A stretch of DNA of 7,707 nt from Thermomicrobiales bacterium (GCA_020847015.1 JADLCW010000082.1:1-7707), one strand, 5' to 3'. Positions 1 through 6,032 are shown, counted from the stretch's first letter. The notes: generated by a model from the letters alone, not told the origin. A program made the numbers and translations.

Positions 1-106
1 GCCGTAGTGCGCGGGTAGCGGGCGGCCGCTGCCTGGAACTCGACCGTGCCAATGGCGCGGCCCGCGAGGGCTTCTCGCCGGCCGCACTGACGCCTCGAGT
101 GGGCCG

Positions 107-1174
107 CTAGAGCGGCAGCATACCCTCGGCGTGCAGCAGTTCGGCATTGAGCACGGAAGCGCCCGCCGCCCCGCGCACCGTGTTGTGACCCAGCACCACG
201 AACTTGTAGCCCAGCAGCGGGCAGATCCGCAGCCGCCCCACCACGGAGGCCATGCCGCGCTCCGTGTCGCGGTCCAGCACCGGCTGCGGTCGATTCGGTT
301 CCGTCCGCACCACGATCGGCCGGGCCGGCGCGCTTGGCAACTCCATCTCCTGCGGACGAGCGGTGAAATTGGCGAGCGCCGCGGCGACCTCCTCGACCGC
401 CGGGCTGGAGCCGAGGCGGACGCTGACGCATTCGGTGTGACCGTCGCGCACGGGCACCCGGTTGCACTGGGCGGTCATCACCAGATCGGCCGGAGTGAAC
501 GCGCCGTCGAAGCGTCCCAGAATCTTCTGCGTCTCCTCGGTCATCTTCTCTTCTTCGGTGGGGATAAACGGGACGACGTTGTCGATCATGTCCAGCGAGG
601 GGACGCCCGGGTAGCCGGCTCCGGAAACCGCCTGCATGGTGACCACCGAAACCGCCTCCAGCCCGAAGGCGTCCTGCAGCGGTTTCAGCGCCAGCACCAG
701 GTGCATCGCCGAGCAGTTGGAATTGGCGACGATGAACCCGCTCCAGTCACGATTCGCCCGCTGCACCTCGATGGCGCGCGCATGATCGGGGTTGACCTCC
801 GCCAGCAGCAGCGGCACATCCGGGTCCATGCGGTGGGCGCTGCTGTTGCTGAACAGCGCGCGGCCCTGGCGGGCCATGCGCTCCTCGATCTCGCCGGCGA
901 CTTCACCCGGCAGCGCTGAAAAAACCAGCGGGCTTTGCAGATCGGCGTCGAAATCGAGCACCGGCAAATCGGCCGCCGCTTCGGGCAGATCGGCACTGAG
1001 GCGCCAAGGCGCGATCTCGCCGTAGCGGCGGCCGGCCGAACGTTCGCTGGCGACCAGTTCGGCGACCCGGAACCAGGGGTGGTCGGCCAGCAACTGGATG
1101 AACCGCTGACCGACGCTGCCCGTGGCGCCGAGAACAGCGACGGGAATGCGCTCATCGTTGCGGTGAAGGGACAT
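107..1174 (-). CDS. asd: Aspartate-semialdehyde dehydrogenase, fungal/archaeal-type
   Basis: NADPH-dependent reduction of L-aspartyl-4-phosphate to aspartate semialdehyde (EC 1.2.1.11), second step of the Lys/Thr/Met/Ile pathway, cytosolic. The 355-residue protein opens with the nucleotide-binding loop GATGSVG (16-22). The catalytic cysteine is C154 in NSNCSAMH, followed by SGAGYPGVPSLDMIDN (about 184-199). The active-site histidine is H246 in RVPVRDGHT, and the C-terminus carries GHNTVRGAAGASVLNAELL (329-347). The SGAGYPGVPSLDMIDN block and overall length fit the fungal/archaeal class rather than the E. coli type. The start at 1174 is chosen because AAAGGAG lies 8 bases upstream; a longer TTG-initiated frame to 1237 has no such support. 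The gene lies 70 bases downstream of lysC on the same strand, so the two are almost certainly cotranscribed and controlled by the lysC attenuator. Confidence 0.95.
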   Translation of the reverse strand: MSLHRNDERIPVAVLGATGSVGQRFIQLLADHPWFRVAELVASERSAGRRYGEIAPWRLSADLPEAAADLPVLDFDADLQSPLVFSALPGEVAGEIEERMARQGRALFSNSSAHRMDPDVPLLLAEVNPDHARAIEVQRANRDWSGFIVANSNCSAMHLVLALKPLQDAFGLEAVSVVTMQAVSGAGYPGVPSLDMIDNVVPFIPTEEEKMTEETQKILGRFDGAFTPADLVMTAQCNRVPVRDGHTECVSVRLGSSPAVEEVAAALANFTARPQEMELPSAPARPIVVRTEPNRPQPVLDRDTERGMASVVGRLRICPLLGYKFVVLGHNTVRGAAGASVLNAELLHAEGMLPL

Positions 1175-1206
1175 CGGGAGACTCCTTTCGGGAATCAGAA
1201 GGTGGA

Positions 1207-1226
1207 CGGCGCCCGGAGCGGCGCCG
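1207..1226 (-). other. Intercistronic hairpin between lysC and asd
   Basis: A perfect 7-bp inverted repeat, CGGCGCC/GGCGCCG, with a 6-base loop sits in the 70-base gap between the lysC stop and the asd ribosome binding site. No T-tract follows it on the minus strand, so it is unlikely to be a full intrinsic terminator. It could limit mRNA decay, act as a processing site or cause partial polarity; which of these is unknown. Confidence 0.4.
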
Positions 1227-1244
1227 GTGACGAACAAGATCGAA

Positions 1245-2693
1245 CTAGCCGACCCGCATGCTTTCGGCGAGCAGCACGCTGCGTCGCGGTCGACGCCCGT
1301 GACCGTTGCTGGATTGCGGGCGGATCATCGCTTCGTGCAGGGCCAGCACCGCGCGGTCGGCGTGACGGGCCGGTACGGCGGCGGTGAGCGCGGCATTGGA
1401 CTCGTGTACGCTCGAGGAGAGCACAGAGACGCCCGCGCGGCCTAGCACGGCCAGCATCCGCGCCACCGCGCTGGGGTGCGCCGCGACGCCCCGTCCGACC
1501 GCCGCCACGAGCGCGACGCCCTCCTCGCAGCGCACCTCGGCGTCCACCTCGCTCTGGGCCAGCGCCTCGTCGAGCAGGGCCGACACGCGGACGCACCCGC
1601 CCTTGCTGGCGGCATCGACCAGGTAGGTCATGCGGCGGCGTGAGGACGCCTGTGAAACGGCGGCGATCTCGATGCCGGCGTGATGCAGCGCGGCGAACAC
1701 TTCGGCCGAGGCGCCGGCCAGATCTTCCAGTTCCGCGACGTCGATGGTCAGCAGCAGCAGATTCTTCAGCGCGGTGACTGCCTTGACGTGGCTGCCGACG
1801 CCGTCGCGCGTAACCAGGGTGCCGGGTTCTTCAGGAGCGAAGGTGCTCAGGATGCGCACCGCGACGCCCTGCGAGACGGCCGGTCGGATGGTGCGCGGAT
1901 GGAGCACCTTGGCCCCGAAGTGAGCCAGTTCCTGCGCCTCGTCATAGCTGATCTGGGAAACGACGCGGGCATCAGCGACTTGCCGCGGATCGGCGGACAG
2001 CACCCCGGGAACATCGGTCCAGATCTGCACCTCGGTCGCATCCAGCGCCGCGCCCAATAGCGTGGCCGAGTAGTCGGAGCCGCCGCGGCCGAGCGTCGTG
2101 GTGGAGCCGTCCGGCGCGCCGCCGATGAAGCCGGTCATCACCACGGTGACGCCGGCTTCGAGCCCGGGCCGCAGAGCAGCGGCTTGCGCGCGGGTGCGCT
2201 CCCGGTTGGGGCGGGCGCCGCCGTAGCGGCCGTCGGTGGCGATGACGCGATCGGCCCAGACGTGGACGGCCGGCGTGCCGCGCGAGCGCAGGGTGGCGGC
2301 CATCATCACGCTCATCGCCTTTTCGCCGGTGGCGACAATGCGGTCGGAGTCGCGGGCGGAGAGTTCCCTGGCGGCGGCCACGGCGGCGAGCGCGTCATCC
2401 AGGGCGGCGTGCAGTTGGTCGAGGATCGCGATGGCGGCGAGGCGGTCGGCGTCGTTGGCGATGCCGGAGGCGACTTCAGCGTGGCGGGCGCGGATGGCGG
2501 CGACGGCGGCGGTCTGTCCTTCGGCATCGCCACGCGCGGCGCAGGCAGCGGCCTCCAGCAGCAGATTGGTGACCCCGCCAACGGCGGAGACGACGACGGC
2601 GCGGGGGAGGGGCTGCGCCTCGATGATGGCGGCCGAGTTGCGTACGCGTTCCGCGCTGCCGACCGAAGTCCCCCCGAATTTCATGACGTACAT
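1245..2693 (-). CDS. lysC: Aspartate kinase, monofunctional, two ACT domains
   Basis: Phosphorylates L-aspartate with ATP to aspartyl-4-phosphate (EC 2.7.2.4), the committed step of the aspartate family, cytosolic. The 482-residue protein has the kinase signature KFGGTSVG (5-12), TTLGRGGSD (199-207), the IWTDVPGVLSADPR block (224-237) and LAHFGAKVLHPR (256-267). Two ACT regulatory domains follow (about 306-380 and 385-460), ending in a basic tail of about 20 residues. ACT domains in this family bind end products such as threonine or lysine; which effector acts here cannot be read from sequence. The start at 2693 (MYVMKFGG) is chosen because GGAGG lies 6-7 bases upstream. The open frame continues to 2843 but that part crosses the attenuator terminator and is not protein-like. 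First gene of a lysC-asd operon behind an attenuator and leader peptide. Confidence 0.96.
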   Translation of the reverse strand: MYVMKFGGTSVGSAERVRNSAAIIEAQPLPRAVVVSAVGGVTNLLLEAAACAARGDAEGQTAAVAAIRARHAEVASGIANDADRLAAIAILDQLHAALDDALAAVAAARELSARDSDRIVATGEKAMSVMMAATLRSRGTPAVHVWADRVIATDGRYGGARPNRERTRAQAAALRPGLEAGVTVVMTGFIGGAPDGSTTTLGRGGSDYSATLLGAALDATEVQIWTDVPGVLSADPRQVADARVVSQISYDEAQELAHFGAKVLHPRTIRPAVSQGVAVRILSTFAPEEPGTLVTRDGVGSHVKAVTALKNLLLLTIDVAELEDLAGASAEVFAALHHAGIEIAAVSQASSRRRMTYLVDAASKGGCVRVSALLDEALAQSEVDAEVRCEEGVALVAAVGRGVAAHPSAVARMLAVLGRAGVSVLSSSVHESNAALTAAVPARHADRAVLALHEAMIRPQSSNGHGRRPRRSVLLAESMRVG

Positions 2694-2733
2694 CGTCGTC
2701 CTCCGCTCGCCGCCGTCGTGGTTGCCGAACATG

Positions 2734-2761
2734 AAAAAGCGGGCGCCGTTGCCGGGCCCGC
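2734..2761 (-). terminator. Intrinsic terminator (attenuator) ahead of lysC
   Basis: Read on the minus strand, GCGGGC (2761-2756) pairs with GCCCGC (2744-2739). An inner CCG/CGG pair closes a GCAA tetraloop, with one bulged C at 2745, and five U follow (2738-2734). G2762 and A2763 can extend the base by pairing with the first U residues. It lies 41 bases before the lysC ATG and 36 bases after the leader-peptide stop codon. A strong terminator in front of its own operon, inside the 5' leader, is the hallmark of attenuation (segments 3:4). Confidence 0.85.
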
Positions 2762-2824
2762 CTGCCGATCCGTTCCGTGTGGGGAAGCGACCTCCGTCAG
2801 TCGCGCCCAGCCGGACCGGCAGGC
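2760..2824 (-). promoter_or_regulatory. Antiterminator stem (segments 2:3) of the lysC attenuator
   Basis: Segment 2, GCCUGCCGGUCCG (2824-2812, within the last leader codons), is complementary over 13 pairs, one a G-U, to segment 3, CGGAUCGGCAGGC (2772-2760). The 3' end of segment 3 shares positions 2760-2763 with the base of the terminator stem, so the two helices cannot both form fully. A ribosome stalled upstream should leave segment 2 free and favour this helix, letting polymerase read into lysC. A ribosome at the leader stop codon (2799-2797) would cover part of segment 2 and free the terminator. The shared portion is only 2-4 pairs, so exclusion rests on loss of the terminator base. Confidence 0.72.
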
Positions 2825-2916
2825 ACGCAAATAATGGTGGCAATCCCGATAGTCATCATCGGGACGCCACCCTTGCGCTTGCTGCCGATCGTGAAATTGG
2901 GCACGAAATCGCTCAT
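2797..2916 (-). CDS. Leader peptide of the lysC-asd attenuator (39 aa)
   Basis: A 39-codon reading frame, ATG at 2916 and TGA at 2799-2797, lies between a promoter and the lysC terminator. Codons 20-29 read MMTIGIATII: eight of ten are Met, Thr or Ile, all products of the aspartate pathway this operon feeds. The peptide is not recognisable as a functional protein; its likely role is to sense charging of tRNA-Met, -Thr and -Ile by ribosome stalling, as in E. coli thrL. It also contains two Lys codons (13, 15) outside the cluster. No Shine-Dalgarno precedes the ATG. The predicted transcription start falls on or next to the A of the ATG, suggesting leaderless translation. Its RNA carries segments 1 and 2 of the attenuator. 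Expression of the peptide is inferred, not shown. Confidence 0.72.
   Translation of the reverse strand: MSDFVPNFTIGSKRKGGVPMMTIGIATIICVPAGPAGRD
2814..2890 (-). promoter_or_regulatory. Alternative 1:2 pairing in the lysC leader
   Basis: Segment 1, GAUCGGCAG (2890-2882, leader codons 9-12), can pair with CUGCCGGUC (2822-2814) of segment 2 over nine pairs including one G-U. The same nine bases, GAUCGGCAG, recur in segment 3 (2770-2762), so segments 1 and 3 compete for segment 2. When 1:2 forms, as would be expected if the leader is not being translated, segment 3 is released for the terminator. The helix would enclose the control-codon hairpin at 2836-2871. Confidence 0.6.
2836..2871 (-). other. 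Control-codon hairpin in the lysC leader
   Basis: Two nested perfect 6-bp helices: GGTGGC (2871-2866) with GCCACC (2841-2836), and CCCGAT (2863-2858) with ATCGGG (2850-2845), closing a 7-base loop. The hairpin spans leader codons 16-27 and so includes most of the Met/Thr/Ile cluster. In known attenuators an early hairpin pauses RNA polymerase so that translation can catch up; that role is inferred here. Confidence 0.6.
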
Positions 2917-2951
2917 GGATGCACGGTAGCACGCCGCGGGGGACGCGTCAA
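2916..2951 (-). promoter_or_regulatory. Promoter of the lysC-asd operon
   Basis: TTGACG (-35, 2951-2946) and TACCGT (-10, 2928-2923) are separated by exactly 17 bases, a good -35 and a TAnnnT-type -10 usual for high-GC bacteria. Transcription would start about 7 bases past the -10, at or next to 2916, which is the first base of the leader-peptide ATG. It lies in the 79-base gap after the acyl-CoA dehydrogenase gene. Confidence 0.6.
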
Positions 2952-2995
2952 GACGAATTTGGGCGCGCTGCGGCGTCGGCTACCGAACATGACGC

Positions 2996-4204
2996 TCAAT
3001 CGGCTCCCGCCGGAACCGGCTCCGGGCGGGACGCCGCTGGCTTGCCGGTCAGTCCGAGCGCGGTTTTGCCGACCAGGGTCAAGGTGGCGTCATCCATTGG
3101 CGGCTGACCGAGACCGGCGCGCACGTCGCGGAAGTAGCGCTCCAGCGGCAGCGAACGCGACAACCCGGCCGAGCCAGTCACGCGCAATGCGAGATCGGTG
3201 ATCCGGATCGCGTTGTTGGTGACGACATATTTGACGGCGGCCAACTCCCAATCCATCCCGGAGCGGGCCTCCGGCTGCTCGACCCAGCGGCGCGCGGTCG
3301 TGAATAGCGCCATGTGGGCTTGCCAGAGCAGCAATTCCAGCTCGGCGATGCGATGCTGAATCGTTTGCAACTCGGCGATGGGGCCGCTCATGCCGCTGGG
3401 GCGGCGCTCCCGGGCGAATTTCACGGCGGCGTCGCGGGCCGCGCCGGCGATGCCGAGCCAGACCGCCGCCGAAGGAAAGGCGTTCCAACCGGCGGAATCG
3501 GGCGTGGCCGGCGATTCGGGCAAGATCGGCGTGGCGGCGGGCAGCCGGACATCCTCGAGCACGATATCGTGACTGGCGGTGGCGCGCATGCCCAGATTGT
3601 CCCAAGTCTCCTCGATGCGCAAACCGGGCGCGCCGGCGCGCAGCAGCACGTTGCCGCGGCGAGGCGGCGTTTCGCCATCGTCCACCGCAGCCAGGATCGA
3701 GAAGAAGGTCAGCCCCGGCGCGAGACTGCCCCAGCGCTTGCGTCCGTTCAGCGCCCAGCCCTCCGAGGTGCGAACGAGCGTCGTGTTCGGCAGACCACCG
3801 CGACTGGGGCTGCCCATGTCTGGCTCGCTGTTGGTGGTGTTGATGAGCGCTCCGTTGGCGACCACCTCGCGGCACATCTCGGCGAAGAGCGATTCCGGCC
3901 ATGGGCGCAGCACCGAGAGGCGGCCAATGAGCGCGAGATGCATGGTGGTCATCAGCGCGGTGGAGCCGCAGCCGCGCGCCAGTCGCTCCTGCGCGAGAGC
4001 GATCTCCAGCGGATCGGCTTCTTCGCCGCCGTACTCACGGGGCACGGAGAGCGCGAGGTAGCCGGTCTCGTGCAGATCGGCGAAGTTCTCGAAGGGGAAG
4101 CTGCCGTCGCGGTCATGGCGTTCGGCGCGTTCGGCGAAGCGGACCGCCAGATCGTCGGCCGTCGCCATGAACCGGGCCTGCCGCTCCGTGACCGGAAACT
4201 CCAT
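2996..4204 (-). CDS. Acyl-CoA dehydrogenase-family flavoprotein
   Basis: A 402-residue protein with the acyl-CoA dehydrogenase fold, expected to bind FAD. It has an N-terminal helical domain (about 7-115), a beta domain with NSEPDMGSPSRGG (125-137, the family's TEPxxGSD position), LNGRKRWGS (152-160) and NLGMRATASHDIVLEDVRLP (203-222). A C-terminal helical domain ends in RVTGSAGLSRSLPLERYFRDVRAG (341-363). After this block typical dehydrogenases have an EGT motif with the catalytic glutamate; here the sequence reads GLGQPPMDDATLTLVGK with no glutamate. It may therefore be a divergent dehydrogenase using another base, or a flavin monooxygenase-like member such as the DszC/SfnB relatives. Substrate unknown. 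The start at 4204 has AGGAG 8 bases upstream. It ends 45 bases before the lysC promoter with no obvious terminator, so readthrough into the lysC leader is possible. Confidence 0.9.
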   Translation of the reverse strand: MEFPVTERQARFMATADDLAVRFAERAERHDRDGSFPFENFADLHETGYLALSVPREYGGEEADPLEIALAQERLARGCGSTALMTTMHLALIGRLSVLRPWPESLFAEMCREVVANGALINTTNSEPDMGSPSRGGLPNTTLVRTSEGWALNGRKRWGSLAPGLTFFSILAAVDDGETPPRRGNVLLRAGAPGLRIEETWDNLGMRATASHDIVLEDVRLPAATPILPESPATPDSAGWNAFPSAAVWLGIAGAARDAAVKFARERRPSGMSGPIAELQTIQHRIAELELLLWQAHMALFTTARRWVEQPEARSGMDWELAAVKYVVTNNAIRITDLALRVTGSAGLSRSLPLERYFRDVRAGLGQPPMDDATLTLVGKTALGLTGKPAASRPEPVPAGAD

Positions 4205-4498
4205 CTCGCTCGCTCCTGGCCCCGGGGGGCATCGACCGTTGGTGGGACGTCCATTCAGGGTAGCCGACCGGGACGGACGGCGGCGAGCGGGGCGGCGCTC
4301 CTCACGCTGAAAAACTCCTTTCCAGCGTTCTCTGACTCCGAAGGAAAGCGATCAAACATTGTCAAGCGCCCTGCTCAATTTTGGGACCCACGATCGCTCC
4401 AGTGCGCCTCCTGCCGGTGACCCGGCATTGGGCGATCATTGCCGCCAGGCGGCGCTCGGATCGCGGGCGCCGAAGCGTGAGCGGGAGAGGGAAACACG
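4205..4498. promoter_or_regulatory. Divergent intergenic region with stem-loops
   Basis: This 294-base stretch separates the minus-strand acyl-CoA dehydrogenase from the plus-strand DUF1330 gene and should hold promoters for both. A perfect TTGACA is present on the minus strand (4365-4360), but no convincing -10 follows at 16-18 bases. On the plus strand there are two stem-loops. One is TGCCGG/CCGGCA closing a TGAC loop (4412-4427). The other is a nested structure with GCGATC/GATCGC outer arms (4432-4437, 4459-4464) around GCCGCC-A-GGCGGC (4441-4453). GGAGAGGG just before 4499 is the ribosome binding site of the DUF1330 gene. No gene is supported here. Confidence 0.4.
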
Positions 4499-4801
4499 AT
4501 GGCCGCCTATATCATCGCCAACGTCGAAGTCACCGATCCGGAAGGGTATCGGGAGTACTCGCGACAGGTTCCGGCCAGTCTGGAACCATTTGGCGGACGC
4601 TTCGTCGTGCGCGCGGGCGCGGCCGAGCGATTGGAAGGGGAGGCGACACCGCACCGGGTGGTGGTGATCGAATTTCCGAGCGTGGACGCAGCCAAGGCCT
4701 GGCATGCCTCGCCGGCCTACCAGACCATCGCGAAGATCCGCCATCAGCACTCGACGAGTCATGTTATGTTCGTCGCCGAGGGCGCCCCACCTCAGGTCTA
4801 G
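4499..4801 (+). CDS. DUF1330 domain-containing protein
   Basis: A 100-residue protein matching the DUF1330 family over its whole length: YIIANVEVTDPEGYREY (4-20), FGGRFVVRAG (31-40), then RVVVIEFPSVDAAKAW (53-68) and SPAY (71-74). Members have a dimeric ferredoxin-like alpha/beta-barrel fold; the biochemical role of the family is not established. No signal peptide or membrane segment, so cytosolic. The start at 4499 is preceded by GGAGAGGG. Single-gene unit facing the convergent aldo/keto reductase; the stops are 32 bases apart. Possible RNA structure lies in its upstream region. Confidence 0.92.
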   Translation: MAAYIIANVEVTDPEGYREYSRQVPASLEPFGGRFVVRAGAAERLEGEATPHRVVVIEFPSVDAAKAWHASPAYQTIAKIRHQHSTSHVMFVAEGAPPQV

Positions 4802-4816
4802 CGGCGCGACTCGGCC

Positions 4817-4837
4817 GTGGCGAACCCCGTTCGCTAT
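4817..4837. terminator. Hairpin between convergent genes
   Basis: GCGAAC/GTTCGC around a CCC loop (4820-4834), extendable with G-T and T-A pairs to about 4817-4837. It lies 16 bases past the DUF1330 stop and overlaps the stop codon of the opposing gene (4836-4834). Neither strand has a T-tract after it, so it is at best a weak or Rho-assisted bidirectional terminator. Confidence 0.3.
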
Positions 4838-5808
4838 GCCCAGCGGTTTTCCTCCGGGTCGCCGGTGTCGAACGGAACCTTGGCGATCTCGTCCCACAGC
4901 GCGGCCGGAATGGGATGGGCGAGCAAGACCAATGTTTGGGCGATGCGCTCCGGCCGACTCATGCCGACGATCGTGCTGGTGATGCGCGGGTCGCGCGTGG
5001 AGAACTGCAGCGCGGCGGCGGCCAGCGGCACACCGTGGCGGTCGCAGATCGCCGCCAGCCGACGCACCCGCTCGACCATCTCTGCTGGCGCTTCCTGATA
5101 GGCGTAGCGCGGATAGGCGTCCGGTCCCTTGGCGAGCATGCCGCTCCCGTAGGGGGCGGCGTTGAGCACCGCCAATCCTTTGTCGTGGGCGAGCGTCAGC
5201 AGCGGATCGGCGGAGCGGTTGAGCAGCGTATAGCGATTGTGGGTGATCACCGCATCGAAGAGTCCCGTTTCGACATACTGAATCTCCAGCGGGATCGGCC
5301 CGCCGGCCACCCCGAGATGACCGATGACGCCCTGCTCCTTGAAGTTCTGCAACACCGCGACGGGACCGCCAGGAGCCATGGCGGCTTCGAAGGTGGTCCA
5401 TTCCGGATCGTGCAGATACACAATCTGGATGCGATCCAGCCCGAGCAGCGCGAGCGAGCGCTCCATGCGCCGCTTGATCGTTTCGCCGGAGTAGTCGTTG
5501 GTTCGGGGGTCGCGCCCTTGCTTGGTTTCGAGGATGGCTCCCTGGGGCAGTCCGCCGCGCTCGCGCAGCACGACGCCGATGCGCCGCTCACTTTCGCCGT
5601 CGCCGTAGAGCGCGGCGGTGTCGATGTAAGGAATGGGGCTGTCGAGCGCGGCGCGGATGGTGGCGTAGGCGTCTTCATCGGAAACACCGTAGGCGAAGGC
5701 TTCGGGCATGTTGCCGATGGGGGCGCAGCCGACGGCGACGGGCGGCACGCTGAAGCCGGCGCGCCCGAACGGGTTCCAGGCGAGGGTGTCGCGGTCGGTG
5801 GCGGTCAT
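4834..5808 (-). CDS. Aldo/keto reductase (D-threo-aldose 1-dehydrogenase-like)
   Basis: A 324-residue, full-length aldo/keto reductase, an NAD(P)-dependent (beta/alpha)8-barrel oxidoreductase, cytosolic. The catalytic tetrad is visible: D63 and Y68 in YIDTAALYG (61-69), K96 in ETKQG, H133 in YLHDPEW. The segment NRYTLLNRSADPLLTLAHDKGLAVLNAAPYGSGML (191-225) is typical of the subgroup containing D-threo-aldose/L-fucose dehydrogenases and pyridoxal 4-dehydrogenase. The C-terminal cofactor region TSTIVGMSRPERI (277-289) is intact. The exact substrate cannot be assigned. The start at 5808 (MTATDRDTLAWNPFG) is preceded by GGGAG at 9 bases. The open frame continues upstream to 6147, but that extension runs antisense through the tRNA and is not protein-like. 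Likely its own transcript, with a candidate -10 at 5858-5853. Confidence 0.93.
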   Translation of the reverse strand: MTATDRDTLAWNPFGRAGFSVPPVAVGCAPIGNMPEAFAYGVSDEDAYATIRAALDSPIPYIDTAALYGDGESERRIGVVLRERGGLPQGAILETKQGRDPRTNDYSGETIKRRMERSLALLGLDRIQIVYLHDPEWTTFEAAMAPGGPVAVLQNFKEQGVIGHLGVAGGPIPLEIQYVETGLFDAVITHNRYTLLNRSADPLLTLAHDKGLAVLNAAPYGSGMLAKGPDAYPRYAYQEAPAEMVERVRRLAAICDRHGVPLAAAALQFSTRDPRITSTIVGMSRPERIAQTLVLLAHPIPAALWDEIAKVPFDTGDPEENRWA

Positions 5809-5852
5809 CCAGAGTCGCTCCCGGGTGATGCGGTCGAACGGGTCGTGTCGGC

Positions 5853-5858
5853 ATCTTA
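5853..5858 (-). promoter_or_regulatory. Candidate -10 box of the aldo/keto reductase gene
   Basis: TAAGAT on the minus strand, 44 bases before the ATG at 5808, would start transcription near 5846. No TTGACA-like -35 is visible 16-18 bases upstream, so the call rests on the -10 alone. Confidence 0.35.
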
Positions 5859-5891
5859 GCCGAGGCGACGGTAGCGGGGGAGCGGCTCGCG

Positions 5892-5897
5892 TACACT
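5892..5897 (+). promoter_or_regulatory. Candidate -10 box of the tRNA-Leu gene
   Basis: TACACT ends 10 bases before the mature tRNA 5' end, giving a predicted start near 5904 and a very short 5' leader. No good -35 is seen at normal spacing. Confidence 0.45.
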
Positions 5898-5907
5898 GTG
5901 CGGGTGC

Positions 5908-5990
<83 letters not shown>

Positions 5991-5992
5991 CC

Positions 5993-6032
5993 ACACGATG
6001 AAGGTTTGGCGCAACCATCGCGTTATTTTTTT
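5993..6032 (+). terminator. Intrinsic terminator of tRNA-Leu
   Basis: Immediately after the tRNA, CGAT/ATCG (5996-5999, 6017-6020) and GGTT/AACC (6003-6006, 6013-6016) form a stem-loop with a three-base bulge; AC/GT pairs can extend it past one mismatch. It is followed by TA and seven T (6026-6032). The T-run makes termination likely although the stem is imperfect. Confidence 0.6.

Noticed and set aside
3..110. Tail of a plus-strand gene ending in TAG at 108-110, overlapping the asd stop
   Set aside because: The frame is open for 35 codons from the left edge, but so is at least one minus-strand frame; at this GC content that is uninformative. No motif is recognisable.
1175..1237. TTG-initiated extension of asd
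   Set aside because: It covers the intercistronic hairpin and ribosome binding site; AAAGGAG is placed correctly for the ATG at 1174.
2694..2843. N-terminal extension of the aspartate kinase frame by 50 residues
   Set aside because: The extension crosses the intrinsic terminator and antiterminator segments, looks unlike kinase sequence, and GGAGG directly precedes the ATG at 2693.
2856..2876. T-box riboswitch, because AAGGGTGG occurs on the minus strand before lysC
   Set aside because: The following ACCGCG part of the T-box consensus is absent. The motif lies inside the leader reading frame and hairpin, and the predicted promoter leaves no room for a specifier stem. A covariance search with the T-box model would settle it.
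2694..2916. Lysine riboswitch upstream of lysC
   Set aside because: The leader is too short for the multi-helix lysine aptamer, and the pairing present is accounted for by attenuator segments.
4381..5859. Long plus-strand open frame opposite the aldo/keto reductase
   Set aside because: It is low-complexity Gly/Arg-rich translation from the complement of a well-conserved gene, a common artefact of high GC content. The same applies to long frames opposite lysC, asd and the acyl-CoA dehydrogenase.
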